In this document: in pieces, positions 7,870 to 16,678 of the stretch
How the letters are laid out: every line of letters begins with the position of its first letter
How positions within the stretch are numbered: position 1 is the stretch's first letter
NCBI GenBank assembly: GCA_965214795.1
Contig: OZ243976.1
Location: 4,650,001-4,714,000, forward strand
Source: JAJDXW01 sp965214795
GTDB lineage: Bacteria; Pseudomonadota; Gammaproteobacteria; HK1
Length of the DNA stretch: 64,000 nucleotides
Direction of reading: 5' to 3'
Notes under the pieces: generated by a model
What the model saw: the letters and a program-made list of their open reading frames with translations, nothing else
Databases searched by the model: none
What the model was told of the DNA's origin: nothing
Translations under genes and position numbers: made by a program

Positions 7870-9075
7870 TCAGCGCGCCCCCTGCCGCGCAAGAACCAGG
7901 GTGAGGCCGAGGGCGATGACGGAGAGGACCAGCATGGCGGCGAACGCATGGGTGTACGCGCCGTACGTGTCGAAGACCGATGCGCCCGCGAGCGCGCCGA
8001 TCCCGCCCGCCACGTGGTGGACCATGGTGATGAGGCCGCTCACCGTGCCGAGGAGGGCGATCGCCGATATCTCGCGGGCGAAGACGACCGCGAGCGGGGC
8101 GGTCATCCAGAAGGTCACCCCGTAGAGCAGGGCCGCCCCGACGATCGCGGCCGGCTCGGCGCTCACGAGCACGAGGGCGCAGAGCGCGATCCGCAGGGCG
8201 AAGCAGAGCGCGGTCGGGAAGACCGGCCCGAACCGGTCGTTCAACGCGCCGGCGAGCAGCACCCCCGCGAGGCCGGTGAGTCCCATGAACGCCAGCATGT
8301 TGCCGGCGAGCAAGGAATCGACCCCTTCGTCCAGGGCGAAGGCCACCACGTGGGTAGCGACCAGGAAGTCCTGGAACCCGCAGATCGCGTAGACGACGAG
8401 CAGGACCTGGAGCCGCCTCGATGCGAGGGTCTCGCGGAGCGTCCCCGCCCCGACGACCGCGGCCGCCGGGATCCGGCCGTCGCGAGCGGATGCGGCGGCC
8501 GGACGCCCGCGCGTCCCCGCCATCACGAGAACCAGCGGCAGAACGCACACCAGGGTGGCGACCCCGAGCGCGAGGAACGACCCGCGCCAGCCGAAGGCGG
8601 TGAGCTGGACGGCGAGCACCGAGATGACCAGCAGCTGCCCCACCCCCATGCCGGAGATGGCAATGCTGTTGGCCATGCCCATCCGGTGCGGGTACCAGCG
8701 GCTGAGCAGCACCCCGATCGGCGTTACCGAGGTGCCGGCGGCGCCGAGCGCGAATACCACCCCGTAGTAAAGGAGCGCCTCCCACGGCTCCTCGACGAGA
8801 CCCATCGCGGCAAGACCGGCGGCCGAGACGACCACCGAGGCACCGAGCACGGCGCGGGCGCCGAGCCGATCCACGAGCCGGCCGACCAGGGGCAGGGTAC
8901 AGGCGGAGAGCACCATGAACACGGTCACGCTGAGCGACAACGTGCTGCGGCTCCACCCGAGGTCGTACGCCATCGGGTGGAGGAGGAGCCCGATCGCGAA
9001 TCGTGCGCCCCCGTTGAAGAACAACACGATGAAGCACACGGCGAGCAGGAAGCGGGCGGCGGCGCGGTGGTTCAC
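7870..9075 (-). CDS. MFS transporter, oxalate/formate or monocarboxylate type
   Basis: A protein of 401 residues with 12 predicted membrane helices. GRLVDRLGAR matches MFS motif A, and the first helix (FLLAVCFIVLFFNGGARFAI) plus WSRSTLSLSVTVFMVLS resembles the oxalate/formate antiporter and monocarboxylate branch of the superfamily. A small organic anion is a reasonable guess for substrate, but nothing in the sequence fixes it. It is followed on the same strand by the Bcr/CflA-type transporter. Confidence 0.85.
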   Translation of the reverse strand: MNHRAAARFLLAVCFIVLFFNGGARFAIGLLLHPMAYDLGWSRSTLSLSVTVFMVLSACTLPLVGRLVDRLGARAVLGASVVVSAAGLAAMGLVEEPWEALLYYGVVFALGAAGTSVTPIGVLLSRWYPHRMGMANSIAISGMGVGQLLVISVLAVQLTAFGWRGSFLALGVATLVCVLPLVLVMAGTRGRPAAASARDGRIPAAAVVGAGTLRETLASRRLQVLLVVYAICGFQDFLVATHVVAFALDEGVDSLLAGNMLAFMGLTGLAGVLLAGALNDRFGPVFPTALCFALRIALCALVLVSAEPAAIVGAALLYGVTFWMTAPLAVVFAREISAIALLGTVSGLITMVHHVAGGIGALAGASVFDTYGAYTHAFAAMLVLSVIALGLTLVLARQGAR

Positions 9076-9111
9076 GGTCCGGACCTCGCGGCCGGGTTTC
9101 CGGCCGGGGTT

Positions 9112-9537
9112 CTATGGCGGGGGAGGATTCGAGGCGGGAATCGACGTGATTCCTTCGATACCGCGGAAACCCTCGTCGAACGTCGCGATGAACCCCGCTT
9201 CATGCCGGCGCGCGGCCGCAACGATGGCCGCATCGGCAAAGCTCGGCCGAGCGGTGGACCGGGCGCGGAATTCACGCAACGCGGCCCGAAAGAGATCGGA
9301 GCAGGGTAGAAAGTCCGCTTCCGCCGCATCCGGCAGGACGTCCGCCGCGTCCCGTGCCGCCCGGTGCCCCCGTCTCGCGTGCAATACCGTCACCACTTCC
9401 GGAAATACGTACTCGATCAACAGGAGGCGGCCGAATCCGCCTCGAAGGAGGTCTTCCCTGGCCGCGGCGGCGGCCGCGTGATGCACGTCGCGGCGGTTAT
9501 GAAAGGCGATGAGGAGGCTCGAGTCGAGGACGATCAC
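9112..9537 (-). CDS. PIN-domain ribonuclease toxin (VapC-like)
   Basis: A protein of 141 residues starting MIVLDSSLLIAFHNRRDVHH, with the first acidic residue of the PIN active site (D5), a glutamate in LIEYVFPEV (E42 region), and the later acidic cluster SFADAAIVAAAR and FIATFDEGF. PIN toxins cleave RNA, often initiator tRNA or rRNA. It lies 9 bases downstream of a small ribbon-helix-helix-like gene, the normal VapB-VapC order. The motif pattern is complete, so the toxin is probably active. Confidence 0.82.
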   Translation of the reverse strand: MIVLDSSLLIAFHNRRDVHHAAAAAAREDLLRGGFGRLLLIEYVFPEVVTVLHARRGHRAARDAADVLPDAAEADFLPCSDLFRAALREFRARSTARPSFADAAIVAAARRHEAGFIATFDEGFRGIEGITSIPASNPPPP

Positions 9538-9546
9538 CGCCCGGCG

Positions 9547-9780
9547 TCAGCTACCGTACACGATGGTGTCGATCTCCTCGCTGAGGCGCTCGTTGCCCGG
9601 CGGGAAGTCCTGCGGGGTCGGATAGCCGAGGCTGCCTCCCTTCTCGCGCCGGCCAGGCCAACCCACATACGCGCGGATTGCCTCGTTGACGGCTTCACCG
9701 ATCGCCTTGCCCTGGAGCGACGCCTGGGCCTTGAGCGCTCGGTAGGCACGGGGATCGAGGTTGCGGATGGTGGCATCCAT
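9547..9780 (-). CDS. VapB/FitA-type antitoxin
   Basis: A protein of 77 residues starting MDATIRNLDPRAYRALKAQA, a ribbon-helix-helix N-terminus as in FitA/VapB antitoxins, followed by a flexible C-terminal half expected to wrap the PIN toxin. Antitoxins of this group also repress their own operon. The start at 9780 gives the family N-terminus; an in-frame ATG at 9798 would add MRDNAR. A miniature transposon (9833-9964) is inserted only 53 bases upstream, where the promoter and operator should be, so expression of the pair may have changed. Confidence 0.75.
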   Translation of the reverse strand: MDATIRNLDPRAYRALKAQASLQGKAIGEAVNEAIRAYVGWPGRREKGGSLGYPTPQDFPPGNERLSEEIDTIVYGS

Positions 9781-9832
9781 GCGTGCATTGTCACGCATGT
9801 GTGCCGGAACAGGAAACCGGACTCCGAACGTC

Positions 9833-9964
9833 CAGCAATTCTCATTTTGCCCGTCGGGTCCCGCGGCCGGACCGGCACGACCGTCGATCGGCCCCGGATC
9901 GAGTCGCAAGGAGAAGACGGCTTGCGGCTCAGGGTGAAGTCGGGCGCCAAAATGAGAACTGCTG
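9833..9964. mobile_element. Miniature inverted-repeat element, family A, copy A (132 bp)
   Basis: The ends CAGCAATTCTCATTTTG and CAAAATGAGAACTGCTG are inverted repeats with one mismatch. The element is flanked by perfect 9-bp direct repeats CCGAACGTC (9824-9832 and 9965-9973), a clear target-site duplication. There is no transposase; 132 bp is too short to encode one. Close copies lie at 36756-36887, 47041-47184 and 58759-58902. This one sits between the divergent antitoxin gene and glyQ. Confidence 0.93.
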
Positions 9965-10192
9965 CCGAACGTCCGAGCCGCGCGGGCCTTCGTTCACGCC
10001 CTCGGCGCGGAGAGCCCGCATCCGGATCGCGCCCGGCCACCCGATGCCTGCCCCGCCGCGCGGGTACGGATCCGCCTCACCCGGGAGCCGCCTCCGGCGG
10101 GGCGGGGTCTGCTCCCCGCTCGACCGGAACGGGGCGGCTATCGCTATACTTGCGGCCCCCCACGCGAGCGACCCCGCGACCACCTCGATCCC

Positions 10193-11098
10193 ATGCTGTT
10201 CCAGGACATGATTCTGGCCCTCGACGCCTACTGGGCGGCCGAAGGGTGCGTGCTCCAGCAGCCCTACGACATGGAGGTGGGCGCCGGCACGTTCCATCCC
10301 GCCACATTCCTGCGCGCGATCGGCCCCGAGCCGTGGCGCGCCGCCTACGTGCAGCCTTCGCGGCGCCCGGCGGACGGCCGCTACGGCGAGAACCCCAACC
10401 GCCTCCAGCACTACTACCAGTACCAGGTGGTCCTGAAGCCCTCGCCGCCCGACGTCCAGGCCCTCTACCTCGGTTCGCTCGAGGCCCTCGACGTCGATCC
10501 CCTCGTGCACGACGTGCGCTTCGTCGAGGACAACTGGCAGTCCCCCACCCTCGGGGCGTGGGGCCTCGGCTGGGAGGTGTGGCTGAACGGGATGGAGATC
10601 TCCCAGTTCACCTACTTCCAGCAGGCGGGGGGCATCGACTGCCGGCCGGTGACCGCCGAGCTCACCTACGGTCTCGAGCGGGTCGCGATGTACCTGCAGG
10701 GCGTGGACAGCGTCTACGACCTCGCCTGGACCGGCGCGGTGACCTACGGCGACGTCCATCTCCAGGACGAGCGGGAGATGTCCGCCTACAACTTCACCCA
10801 GGCGCCGGTGGACACCCTGTTCGACTGGTTCGACACCTGCGAGGCGGAGGGCCGGCGCCTCGCGGAGACGGAGCTCCCGATCCCGGCCTACGAGATGGTC
10901 CTCAAGGCGTCGCACGTCTTCAACCTCCTCGATGCGCGCGGAGCGCTCTCGGTAACCGAGCGCCAGCGCTACCTCCTGCGGGTGCGGACGATCGCCCGGA
11001 GCGCGGCCCGCGCCTGGCTTGCCCGGCGCGAGCAGCTCGGCTTCCCGCTCCTCGGAGGCCGGGGGCCCGCTCCCGCGAAGGCGGCCGCCGATGACTGA
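10193..11098 (+). CDS. glyQ: Glycyl-tRNA synthetase alpha subunit
   Basis: A protein of 301 residues starting MLFQDMILALDAYWAAEGCV. The sequence QQPYDMEVGAGTFHPATFLR is the hallmark of the bacterial alpha2beta2 class II glycyl-tRNA synthetase alpha chain, and the whole family length is present. The alpha subunit holds the aminoacylation site. The gene overlaps glyS by 8 bases, so translation is coupled. The gap upstream contains a miniature transposon starting 229 bases before the ATG. Confidence 0.97.
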   Translation: MLFQDMILALDAYWAAEGCVLQQPYDMEVGAGTFHPATFLRAIGPEPWRAAYVQPSRRPADGRYGENPNRLQHYYQYQVVLKPSPPDVQALYLGSLEALDVDPLVHDVRFVEDNWQSPTLGAWGLGWEVWLNGMEISQFTYFQQAGGIDCRPVTAELTYGLERVAMYLQGVDSVYDLAWTGAVTYGDVHLQDEREMSAYNFTQAPVDTLFDWFDTCEAEGRRLAETELPIPAYEMVLKASHVFNLLDARGALSVTERQRYLLRVRTIARSAARAWLARREQLGFPLLGGRGPAPAKAAADD

Positions 11099-13196
11099 GA
11101 CCGAACGGGCCGACCTCCTCGCGGAGATCGGAACCGAGGAGCTCCCGCCGCAAACCCTCCGCAAGCTGTCCGAAGCGTTCGCGGCCGGGGTGTGCGAGGG
11201 GCTCGCGGCGGCCGGGCTCGCCTGCCGTGCGGTCGAGCCCTACGCCAGCCCGCGCCGGATCGCGCTCATCGCCCGCGGGGTCCCGGCCGCGGTCCCGGAA
11301 CGAAGGCGCGAGCGCCGGGGGCCGGCCCTCGCGGCCGCATTCGACGACCGCGGGCGACCGACCCGCGCCGCCCTCGGGTTCGCCCGCTCCTGCGGGGTGG
11401 ACGTGGGCGGCCTCGACCGGCTCGAGACCCCGAAGGGGGCCTGGCTCGTGCATCGGGTGGAGGACCCGCCGCGCCCGGCCTCGGACCTCGTGCCGGGGGT
11501 GATCGAGGCGGTGCTCCCCGAGCTTCCCATCGCCCGCCGCATGCGGTGGGGCGACGGCGAGGCGGAGTTCGTGCGGCCGGTCCACTGGCTGGTGCTGCTT
11601 CTCGGGGGCGAGGTCGTCGAGGCCACCATCCTCGGGGTCCGGTCGGGGCGCGAGACCCGCGGCCACCGCTTCCATCACCCGGCGCCGATCCCGCTCGCCG
11701 ACCCCGGCGAGTACGTGGAGAAGCTCCGGACCCCCGGGCGGGTCCTCGCCTCCTTCGACGAGCGCCGCCGCCTCGTCGAGGCGCTCGTCACGGAGGCGGC
11801 GGCCGCGCTCGGCGGCCGAGCGGTGGCCGACGATGCCCTCCTCGACGAGGTGGCGGCGCTCGTCGAATGGCCGGTGGCGGTGACCGGTCGGTTCGAGGAG
11901 CGGTTCCTCGATCTCCCGCGCGGGGTCATCGCGGCCACCCTGCAGGGTCACCAGCGCTACTTTCCGGTCGAGGACGAGCTCGGTCGGCTGCGGGCCTCCT
12001 TCATCGCGATCAGCAACCTCGAGAGCCGGCGGCCGGACGCGGTGCGGGCGGGGAACGAGCGGGTGGTCCGACCCCGCCTCGAGGACGCGGCCTTCTTCGT
12101 CCGCTCGGACCTGGAGCGACCACTCCCCGCCCGCCGGCCCGCGCTCGAGGGGGTCGTGTTCCAGGAGCGGCTCGGCTCGATGGCCGAGAAGTCCGACCGG
12201 GTGCGGGCGCTCGTTGGCCGCGTGGCCCGGGCCGCCGCGCTCGACCCGGCGGAGACGGCCGCCGCGGTGCGCGCGGCCGAGCTCTACAAATGCGACCTCG
12301 TCACCGCCATGGTCGGCGAGTTCCCCGACCTCCAGGGCTACATGGGGGCCTGCTACGCGCGCGAAGGCGGAGAACCGGACGCGGTCGCGGACGCCATCGA
12401 GGAGGGGTACCTTCCCCGCTTCGCGGGCGATGCGATCCCCCGGACCCCGGCCGGGCGCGCCCTCGCCCTCGCGGACCGGCTCGACACCGTCGCCGGCATC
12501 TTCGGCATCGGGTCGGGCCCCACCGGGGACCGGGACCCGTTCGCCCTCCGGCGAAACGCTCTCGGCGCCCTGCGGATCCTCGTCGAGGGCGAGATCGACG
12601 CGGATCTCGCCGCCCTCGTCCGGCACGCCGTCGAGGGATACGGCGAGCGGCTCGACGCCGGCCACGAGCCGCTCGCGGGCGAAGTCTTCGACTTCATGAT
12701 GGAACGCCTGCGGGGCTGGTCGGAGGCACCGCCCGACGTCTTCGCGGCCGTGCACGCCCGCCGGCCGACCCGTCCCCTCGACTTCGTGCGCCGGATGGAC
12801 GCGGTGCGATCGTTCCGGGCGCGGCCCGAGGCGGCGAGCCTCGCGGCGGCCAACAAACGGATCGCCAACATCCTGCGGCAGGTCGCGGAGATCGACCCCG
12901 GCGCGCCGCGGCGCCGGTCCGAGGTGGACCGCGGGCTGTTCACGGACCCCGTCGAAGACCGCCTTGCATCGCAGGTCCTGGCGGTGGCGCCGGAGGTCGA
13001 GGCGTTGCTGGCGCGGGGCGACTATACCGAGGCGATGACCGCGCTCGCGGGGCTCCGCGCGAGTGTCGACGACTTCTTCGACCACGTGCAGGTCATGACC
13101 GACGACCCGGCCGTCCGGGGGAACCGGCTCGCGCTCCTCGCCCGGATCGGGGATCTCTTCCTGGAGACCGCCGACATCTCGCGCCTTCGGGCGTGA
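11091..13196 (+). CDS. glyS: Glycyl-tRNA synthetase beta subunit
   Basis: A protein of 701 residues. It starts MTETERADLLAEIGTEELPP, the conserved GlyS N-terminus, and has the HD-like region and a C-terminal anticodon-binding DALR-type domain (NRLALLARIGDLFLETADIS). The beta chain binds the tRNA. The ATG at 11091 overlaps the last codons of glyQ; the frame extends slightly upstream but the chosen start gives the family N-terminus. The gene ends inside the start of the next coding region (GTG at 13193). Confidence 0.97.
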   Translation: MTETERADLLAEIGTEELPPQTLRKLSEAFAAGVCEGLAAAGLACRAVEPYASPRRIALIARGVPAAVPERRRERRGPALAAAFDDRGRPTRAALGFARSCGVDVGGLDRLETPKGAWLVHRVEDPPRPASDLVPGVIEAVLPELPIARRMRWGDGEAEFVRPVHWLVLLLGGEVVEATILGVRSGRETRGHRFHHPAPIPLADPGEYVEKLRTPGRVLASFDERRRLVEALVTEAAAALGGRAVADDALLDEVAALVEWPVAVTGRFEERFLDLPRGVIAATLQGHQRYFPVEDELGRLRASFIAISNLESRRPDAVRAGNERVVRPRLEDAAFFVRSDLERPLPARRPALEGVVFQERLGSMAEKSDRVRALVGRVARAAALDPAETAAAVRAAELYKCDLVTAMVGEFPDLQGYMGACYAREGGEPDAVADAIEEGYLPRFAGDAIPRTPAGRALALADRLDTVAGIFGIGSGPTGDRDPFALRRNALGALRILVEGEIDADLAALVRHAVEGYGERLDAGHEPLAGEVFDFMMERLRGWSEAPPDVFAAVHARRPTRPLDFVRRMDAVRSFRARPEAASLAAANKRIANILRQVAEIDPGAPRRRSEVDRGLFTDPVEDRLASQVLAVAPEVEALLARGDYTEAMTALAGLRASVDDFFDHVQVMTDDPAVRGNRLALLARIGDLFLETADISRLRA

Positions 13197-13999
13197 GTGA
13201 CGGGCCGAGCTTGGCCAAGCCAGCCGCCACCGCCCCCTCCCGCGAGGTCCCCCCTCCGGCGGCCGGGCGCCCTTCCCTGCGGGAGGCGACCGGCTCCTCC
13301 GCCTTCTTCGCGGGGCTCGTGGCCTCGACCGTGGCGTTCGCCCTCGTCGCCCCCCTGACCGCCCCGCTTCCGTACCGGGCCCGCTACCGCTTCATCACCC
13401 GTTGGAGCCGGTTCAACCTCTGGTGGCTCGGGGTGACCTGCGGGCTGCGCTTCGTCGTGGAGGGTGCGGGGAACCTCCCCCGGGAGCCGGCCGTCGTACT
13501 GTGCCGCCACGAGTCGATGTGGGAGACCCTCGCCCTGCAGACCCTCTTCGCCCCGCAGACCTGGCTGCTCAAGCAGTCGCTGCTGCGCGTGCCGTTCTTC
13601 GGGTGGGGGCTCGCGCTGCTCCGCCCCATCGCCATCGACCGCGCCGCGGGCCACGAGGCGATGCGGGCGCTCATCCGGGAGGGGGGCCGCTGCCTCGACG
13701 ACGGTCTCTGGGTGGTGGTGTTCCCCGAGGGAACGCGGCTCGCGCCCGGGGAGCACCGGCCGTTCCGCCGGGGGGGCGCGCTCCTGGCCAAGCGCACCGG
13801 GCGGGCGGTCGTTCCGATCGCCCACAACTCCGGGGACTTCTGGCGGCGGCGCCGTTTCGTCAAGCGGCCGGGAACCATCCGGCTCGCGATCGGCCCCGCC
13901 ATCGACCCGGAGGAAACGACCGCGGCCGAGATCAACCGGCGCGCCGAGGAGTGGATCCGGGCGCGGGTGGCGTCGATCCGGAATCGGGCCGCCGCCTGA
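13193..13999 (+). CDS. 1-acyl-sn-glycerol-3-phosphate acyltransferase (PlsC family)
   Basis: About 268 residues with an N-terminal membrane segment (near residues 38-58), then acyltransferase motifs CRHESMWET (motif I, an HX4E variant rather than the common HX4D), RPIAIDR (motif II), VFPEGTR (motif III) and AVVPIAHNSG (motif IV). It would acylate lysophosphatidic acid at the inner membrane. The HX4E form is seen in this gammaproteobacterial subgroup as far as I recall, so it is probably still active. The GTG at 13193 overlaps the glyS stop; in many relatives gmhB sits between glyS and plsC, and it is absent here. Confidence 0.88.
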   Translation: MSDGPSLAKPAATAPSREVPPPAAGRPSLREATGSSAFFAGLVASTVAFALVAPLTAPLPYRARYRFITRWSRFNLWWLGVTCGLRFVVEGAGNLPREPAVVLCRHESMWETLALQTLFAPQTWLLKQSLLRVPFFGWGLALLRPIAIDRAAGHEAMRALIREGGRCLDDGLWVVVFPEGTRLAPGEHRPFRRGGALLAKRTGRAVVPIAHNSGDFWRRRRFVKRPGTIRLAIGPAIDPEETTAAEINRRAEEWIRARVASIRNRAAA

Positions 14000-14193
14000 G
14001 CGGGGTGTTCGCGGTGCGGGGGCCCCGGCGGGCCGTTGGCGGTGCGCAATCCGATTCCAGGGGGTCGACACGATAGCCGTACCGGCCGGATTGGCGAAGC
14101 GCGGTCCGACCCCGCGGGGTCGGCGCGATGGCGATCCGGCGATCCGGTGACGGATATCAGCCCCGTTCGATACGAGATGAAGGGAAACCTCGC

Positions 14194-15159
14194 ATGAGCA
14201 CGAGCGCCGTTCCAGGCACGAACCGCCGCCGCATCATCCTCGATTGCGATCCGGGTCGCGATGACGCGCTCGCCATCGCCATGGCGCTGGCATCGCCCGC
14301 GGAGATCGACCTCGCGGGCATTACCACGGTCGCCGGCAACGTCCCGCTCGAGCTCACGCACCGCAACGCCCGTTTCCTCTGCGCGCTCTCCGGTTTCCCG
14401 GATACCCCGGTCCACGCGGGCGCCGACCGTCCGCTCGTGCGCGAGCCGGTGACCGCGACCCGGCACCACGGGGAGAGTGGACTCGAGGGCGTCGAGGTGG
14501 AGATGCCGGCCGGACCGATCGGGTCTCGGCAGGCGGTCCGCTTCATCGGCGACACCCTGCGGGCGGCCGCCGGGAACGAGATCACCCTCGTCGCAATCGG
14601 CCCGCTCACCAACATCGCGCTCCTCGCGCGGGAGCACCCCGAGCGGCTGGCGAAGGTGCGGGAGATCGTGGTGATGGGCGGCGCCTCGCGGGCGGGCGGC
14701 AACGTGACCCCCGCCGCCGAGTTCAACGTCTACGCCGACCCGCACGCCGCCGCGATCGTCTTCGACTGCGGGCGTCCGATCACGATCCACGGCCTGGACG
14801 TGACCCACCAGGTGCTGGCCGCCCCCGTTCACGCCGAGCGCCTGGAGCGGGCGGGCGGCGAAGCGGCCCGGCGGCTGGCTCCGCTGCTGCATCCGGCGAC
14901 CGGCAGCCGGGGGGCCCGCTTCGGCCCGGATCGCGCGCCGATCCACGACCCCTGCACCATCGCCTGGCTGCTCCGCCCGGAGCTGTTCCGAACCGAAGAG
15001 GTCCCCGTCGCGGTCGAGACCGAGGGGCCGCGCGCGTTCGGCGAGACGGTGGTCGACTGGTGGGGGGTGACCGGTCGGGAGCCGAACGCCCGCTGGGTGA
15101 CCGAGGCGGACGGCGAGGCGGTGCTCGACCTCCTCATCGACCGCGTCGCGCGGATCTAG
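14194..15159 (+). CDS. Inosine-uridine-preferring nucleoside hydrolase
   Basis: A protein of 321 residues. The N-terminal motif ILDCDPGRDDALAIAMAL (residues 14-31) is the DxDPGxDD calcium-binding signature of the IU-nucleoside hydrolase family, and VVMGGA and EFNVYADPHAA match its second metal/substrate segment. It would hydrolyse ribonucleosides to base and ribose in purine or pyrimidine salvage. The ATG at 14194 has AAGGGAAA upstream, so it is preferred over an in-frame ATG at 14128. The dispersed repeat copy 2 starts directly after the stop codon. Confidence 0.92.
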   Translation: MSTSAVPGTNRRRIILDCDPGRDDALAIAMALASPAEIDLAGITTVAGNVPLELTHRNARFLCALSGFPDTPVHAGADRPLVREPVTATRHHGESGLEGVEVEMPAGPIGSRQAVRFIGDTLRAAAGNEITLVAIGPLTNIALLAREHPERLAKVREIVVMGGASRAGGNVTPAAEFNVYADPHAAAIVFDCGRPITIHGLDVTHQVLAAPVHAERLERAGGEAARRLAPLLHPATGSRGARFGPDRAPIHDPCTIAWLLRPELFRTEEVPVAVETEGPRAFGETVVDWWGVTGREPNARWVTEADGEAVLDLLIDRVARI

Positions 15160-15371
15160 CCCGAAAAAATCACCGACTTTCGTCGCGAGGGGGCCAAGAT
15201 GCCCCACGATCTCATGGAGGAACGGGCCGCACGGACCGAAAGAGCGCGTGCGCGCTGCCGAAGGCGTAGTCGACACTGGCGCGTGCGCGCGGTCGAAGCG
15301 GCTTGAGGGAGTACGGCCCGCTGCCGCGAGCGGATTGGCGGCCGCAGCAGGAAGTCGATGATTTTTTGGGG
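15160..15371. repeat. Dispersed repeat, copy 2, bounded by an imperfect 22-bp inverted repeat
   Basis: Arms at 15160-15181 and 15350-15371 are reverse complements at 19 of 22 positions, and both include an A6/T6 run. The inner part matches the repeat at 2182-2414 (ACCGAAAGAGCGCGTGCGCG, two copies of GCGCGTGCGCGC, and AGTACGGCCCGC near the right side). Copy 1 has additional bases inside its core. The arms have no similarity to those of copy 1. The left arm begins at the base after the nucleoside hydrolase stop codon. Confidence 0.82.
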
Positions 15372-15447
15372 TTGGCCCGCATCCGTCACCGGTCAGGACC
15401 GGACTCTTTCGGAGCCCGCGCGGAGCTGGCCCCGAGGGGGCGCGGGC

Positions 15448-16068
15448 TCAGAGATCGGCGATCCGCACGCGGGCGACGTTCGCGGCGGCCATCCGCTCCC
15501 ACGCCGCGGCGAGCGAGCCGTCGAGGTCGATGGCGCGGCATGCGTCCTCGACGACCGCCACCTCGAAGCCCTCCCGGGCACCGTCGATGGCCGAGTAGGC
15601 GACGCAGAAGTCGGTCGCGAGGCCGGCGAAGAAGAGGCGCGAGAGGCCGCGGCTTCGGAGGTAGCCGGTGAGCCCGGTAGGCGTGCGGCGGTCGTTCTCG
15701 TAGAACGCCGAGTAGGAGTCGATCTCGCGCCTGAAGCCTTTGCGCAGCACCAGATCCGCGCCGTCGGTCACGAGGTCGGGGCGAAAGGCGGCCCCGGCCG
15801 TGCCCTGCACGCAGTGGTCCGGCCACAGGACCTGCTCGCCATACGACAGCTCCGCCGTCTCGAAGGGCGCGCGGCCCGGGTGGCTCGAAGCGAACGAGCG
15901 ATGGCCGGGAGGATGCCAGTCCTGGGTGAGGATCCGGGCGGAGAAGCGGGGCGCGATGCGGTTGATCGCGGCTACCACCGCATCCCCGTCCGGCACCTCG
16001 AGGGCACCCCCCGGGCAGAAGTCGTTCTGGACGTCGACCACCACCAGCACCGCGTCGTCGATCCTCAT
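15448..16068 (-). CDS. pncA: Nicotinamidase (PncA family)
   Basis: A protein of 206 residues starting MRIDDAVLVVVDVQNDFCPG. The catalytic triad of the isochorismatase-like fold is visible: Asp in VDVQNDF (residue 12), Lys in LVLRKGF, and the nucleophilic Cys in ATDFCV. The metal-binding DWH motif is in TQDWHPPGH. It would deamidate nicotinamide to nicotinate for NAD salvage. The gene lies alone, 77 bases from the repeat element and 123 bases from the epimerase gene on the same strand. Confidence 0.92.
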   Translation of the reverse strand: MRIDDAVLVVVDVQNDFCPGGALEVPDGDAVVAAINRIAPRFSARILTQDWHPPGHRSFASSHPGRAPFETAELSYGEQVLWPDHCVQGTAGAAFRPDLVTDGADLVLRKGFRREIDSYSAFYENDRRTPTGLTGYLRSRGLSRLFFAGLATDFCVAYSAIDGAREGFEVAVVEDACRAIDLDGSLAAAWERMAAANVARVRIADL

Positions 16069-16191
16069 CGCTCCTCTCCGCGTGGCTCCCGCGTGGTTCC
16101 CTTCTTGGGCCGCGAACGCCCCTTCTCCGCCTCCTGTCTCGCCTCGTTCCCGGGCTCCCTCTCCGCCCCCGAGCGCATCGCCGCCGCTGCT

Positions 16192-16596
16192 TCAGATCTG
16201 CTCGATCTCGATGAGCGTCCCGCAGAAGTCCTTCGGGTGGAGGAAGAGCACCGGCTTGCCGTGCGCGCCGATGCGGGGCTCGCCGTCCCCGAGCACCCGG
16301 GCGCCCTCCCCGACCAGGCGATCGCGGGCGGCCCGGAGGTCGTCCACCTCGTAGCAGAGGTGATGCGGGCCGCCATCCGGATTGCGGGCGAGGAACCGGG
16401 CGATCGGCGATCCGTCCCCGAGCGGCTCGATCAGCTCGAGCTTCGTGTTGGGCAGCTCCACGAAGACGGTGGTCACCCCGTGCTCGGCGAGCGGAACCGG
16501 CTCGCCGACCTTCGCCCCCAGGGTATCGCGGTAGACCGCCGCCGCCCGCTCGAGGTCGGGCACCGCGATCGCGACGTGGTTGAGCCGACCGATCAC
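16192..16596 (-). CDS. mce: Methylmalonyl-CoA epimerase
   Basis: A protein of 134 residues of the glyoxalase/vicinal-oxygen-chelate fold, starting VIGRLNHVAIAVPDLERAA. The metal ligands are visible as His in LNHVAIAV, His in HHLCYEV and Glu near the C-terminus (GTLIEIEQI); the segment NTKLELIEPLGDGSPI is typical of the epimerase. It interconverts (S)- and (R)-methylmalonyl-CoA between propionyl-CoA carboxylase and methylmalonyl-CoA mutase, both encoded about 25-30 kb away in this window. The start is a GTG at 16596; the extension upstream is low-complexity. Confidence 0.9.
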   Translation of the reverse strand: MIGRLNHVAIAVPDLERAAAVYRDTLGAKVGEPVPLAEHGVTTVFVELPNTKLELIEPLGDGSPIARFLARNPDGGPHHLCYEVDDLRAARDRLVGEGARVLGDGEPRIGAHGKPVLFLHPKDFCGTLIEIEQI

Positions 16597-16678
16597 GCGC
16601 GCCCCCCCCGGCCGCCGGTCCGGCCGGCCGGACCGGACCGGCGTCGGCGCCCCGCCGCCGCCACCCACCCCGGCGCGG

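Noticed and set aside
11192..13192. Plus-strand open frame running into the acyltransferase gene
   Set aside because: Frame-shifted shadow of glyS; only the part from the GTG at 13193 has acyltransferase motifs.
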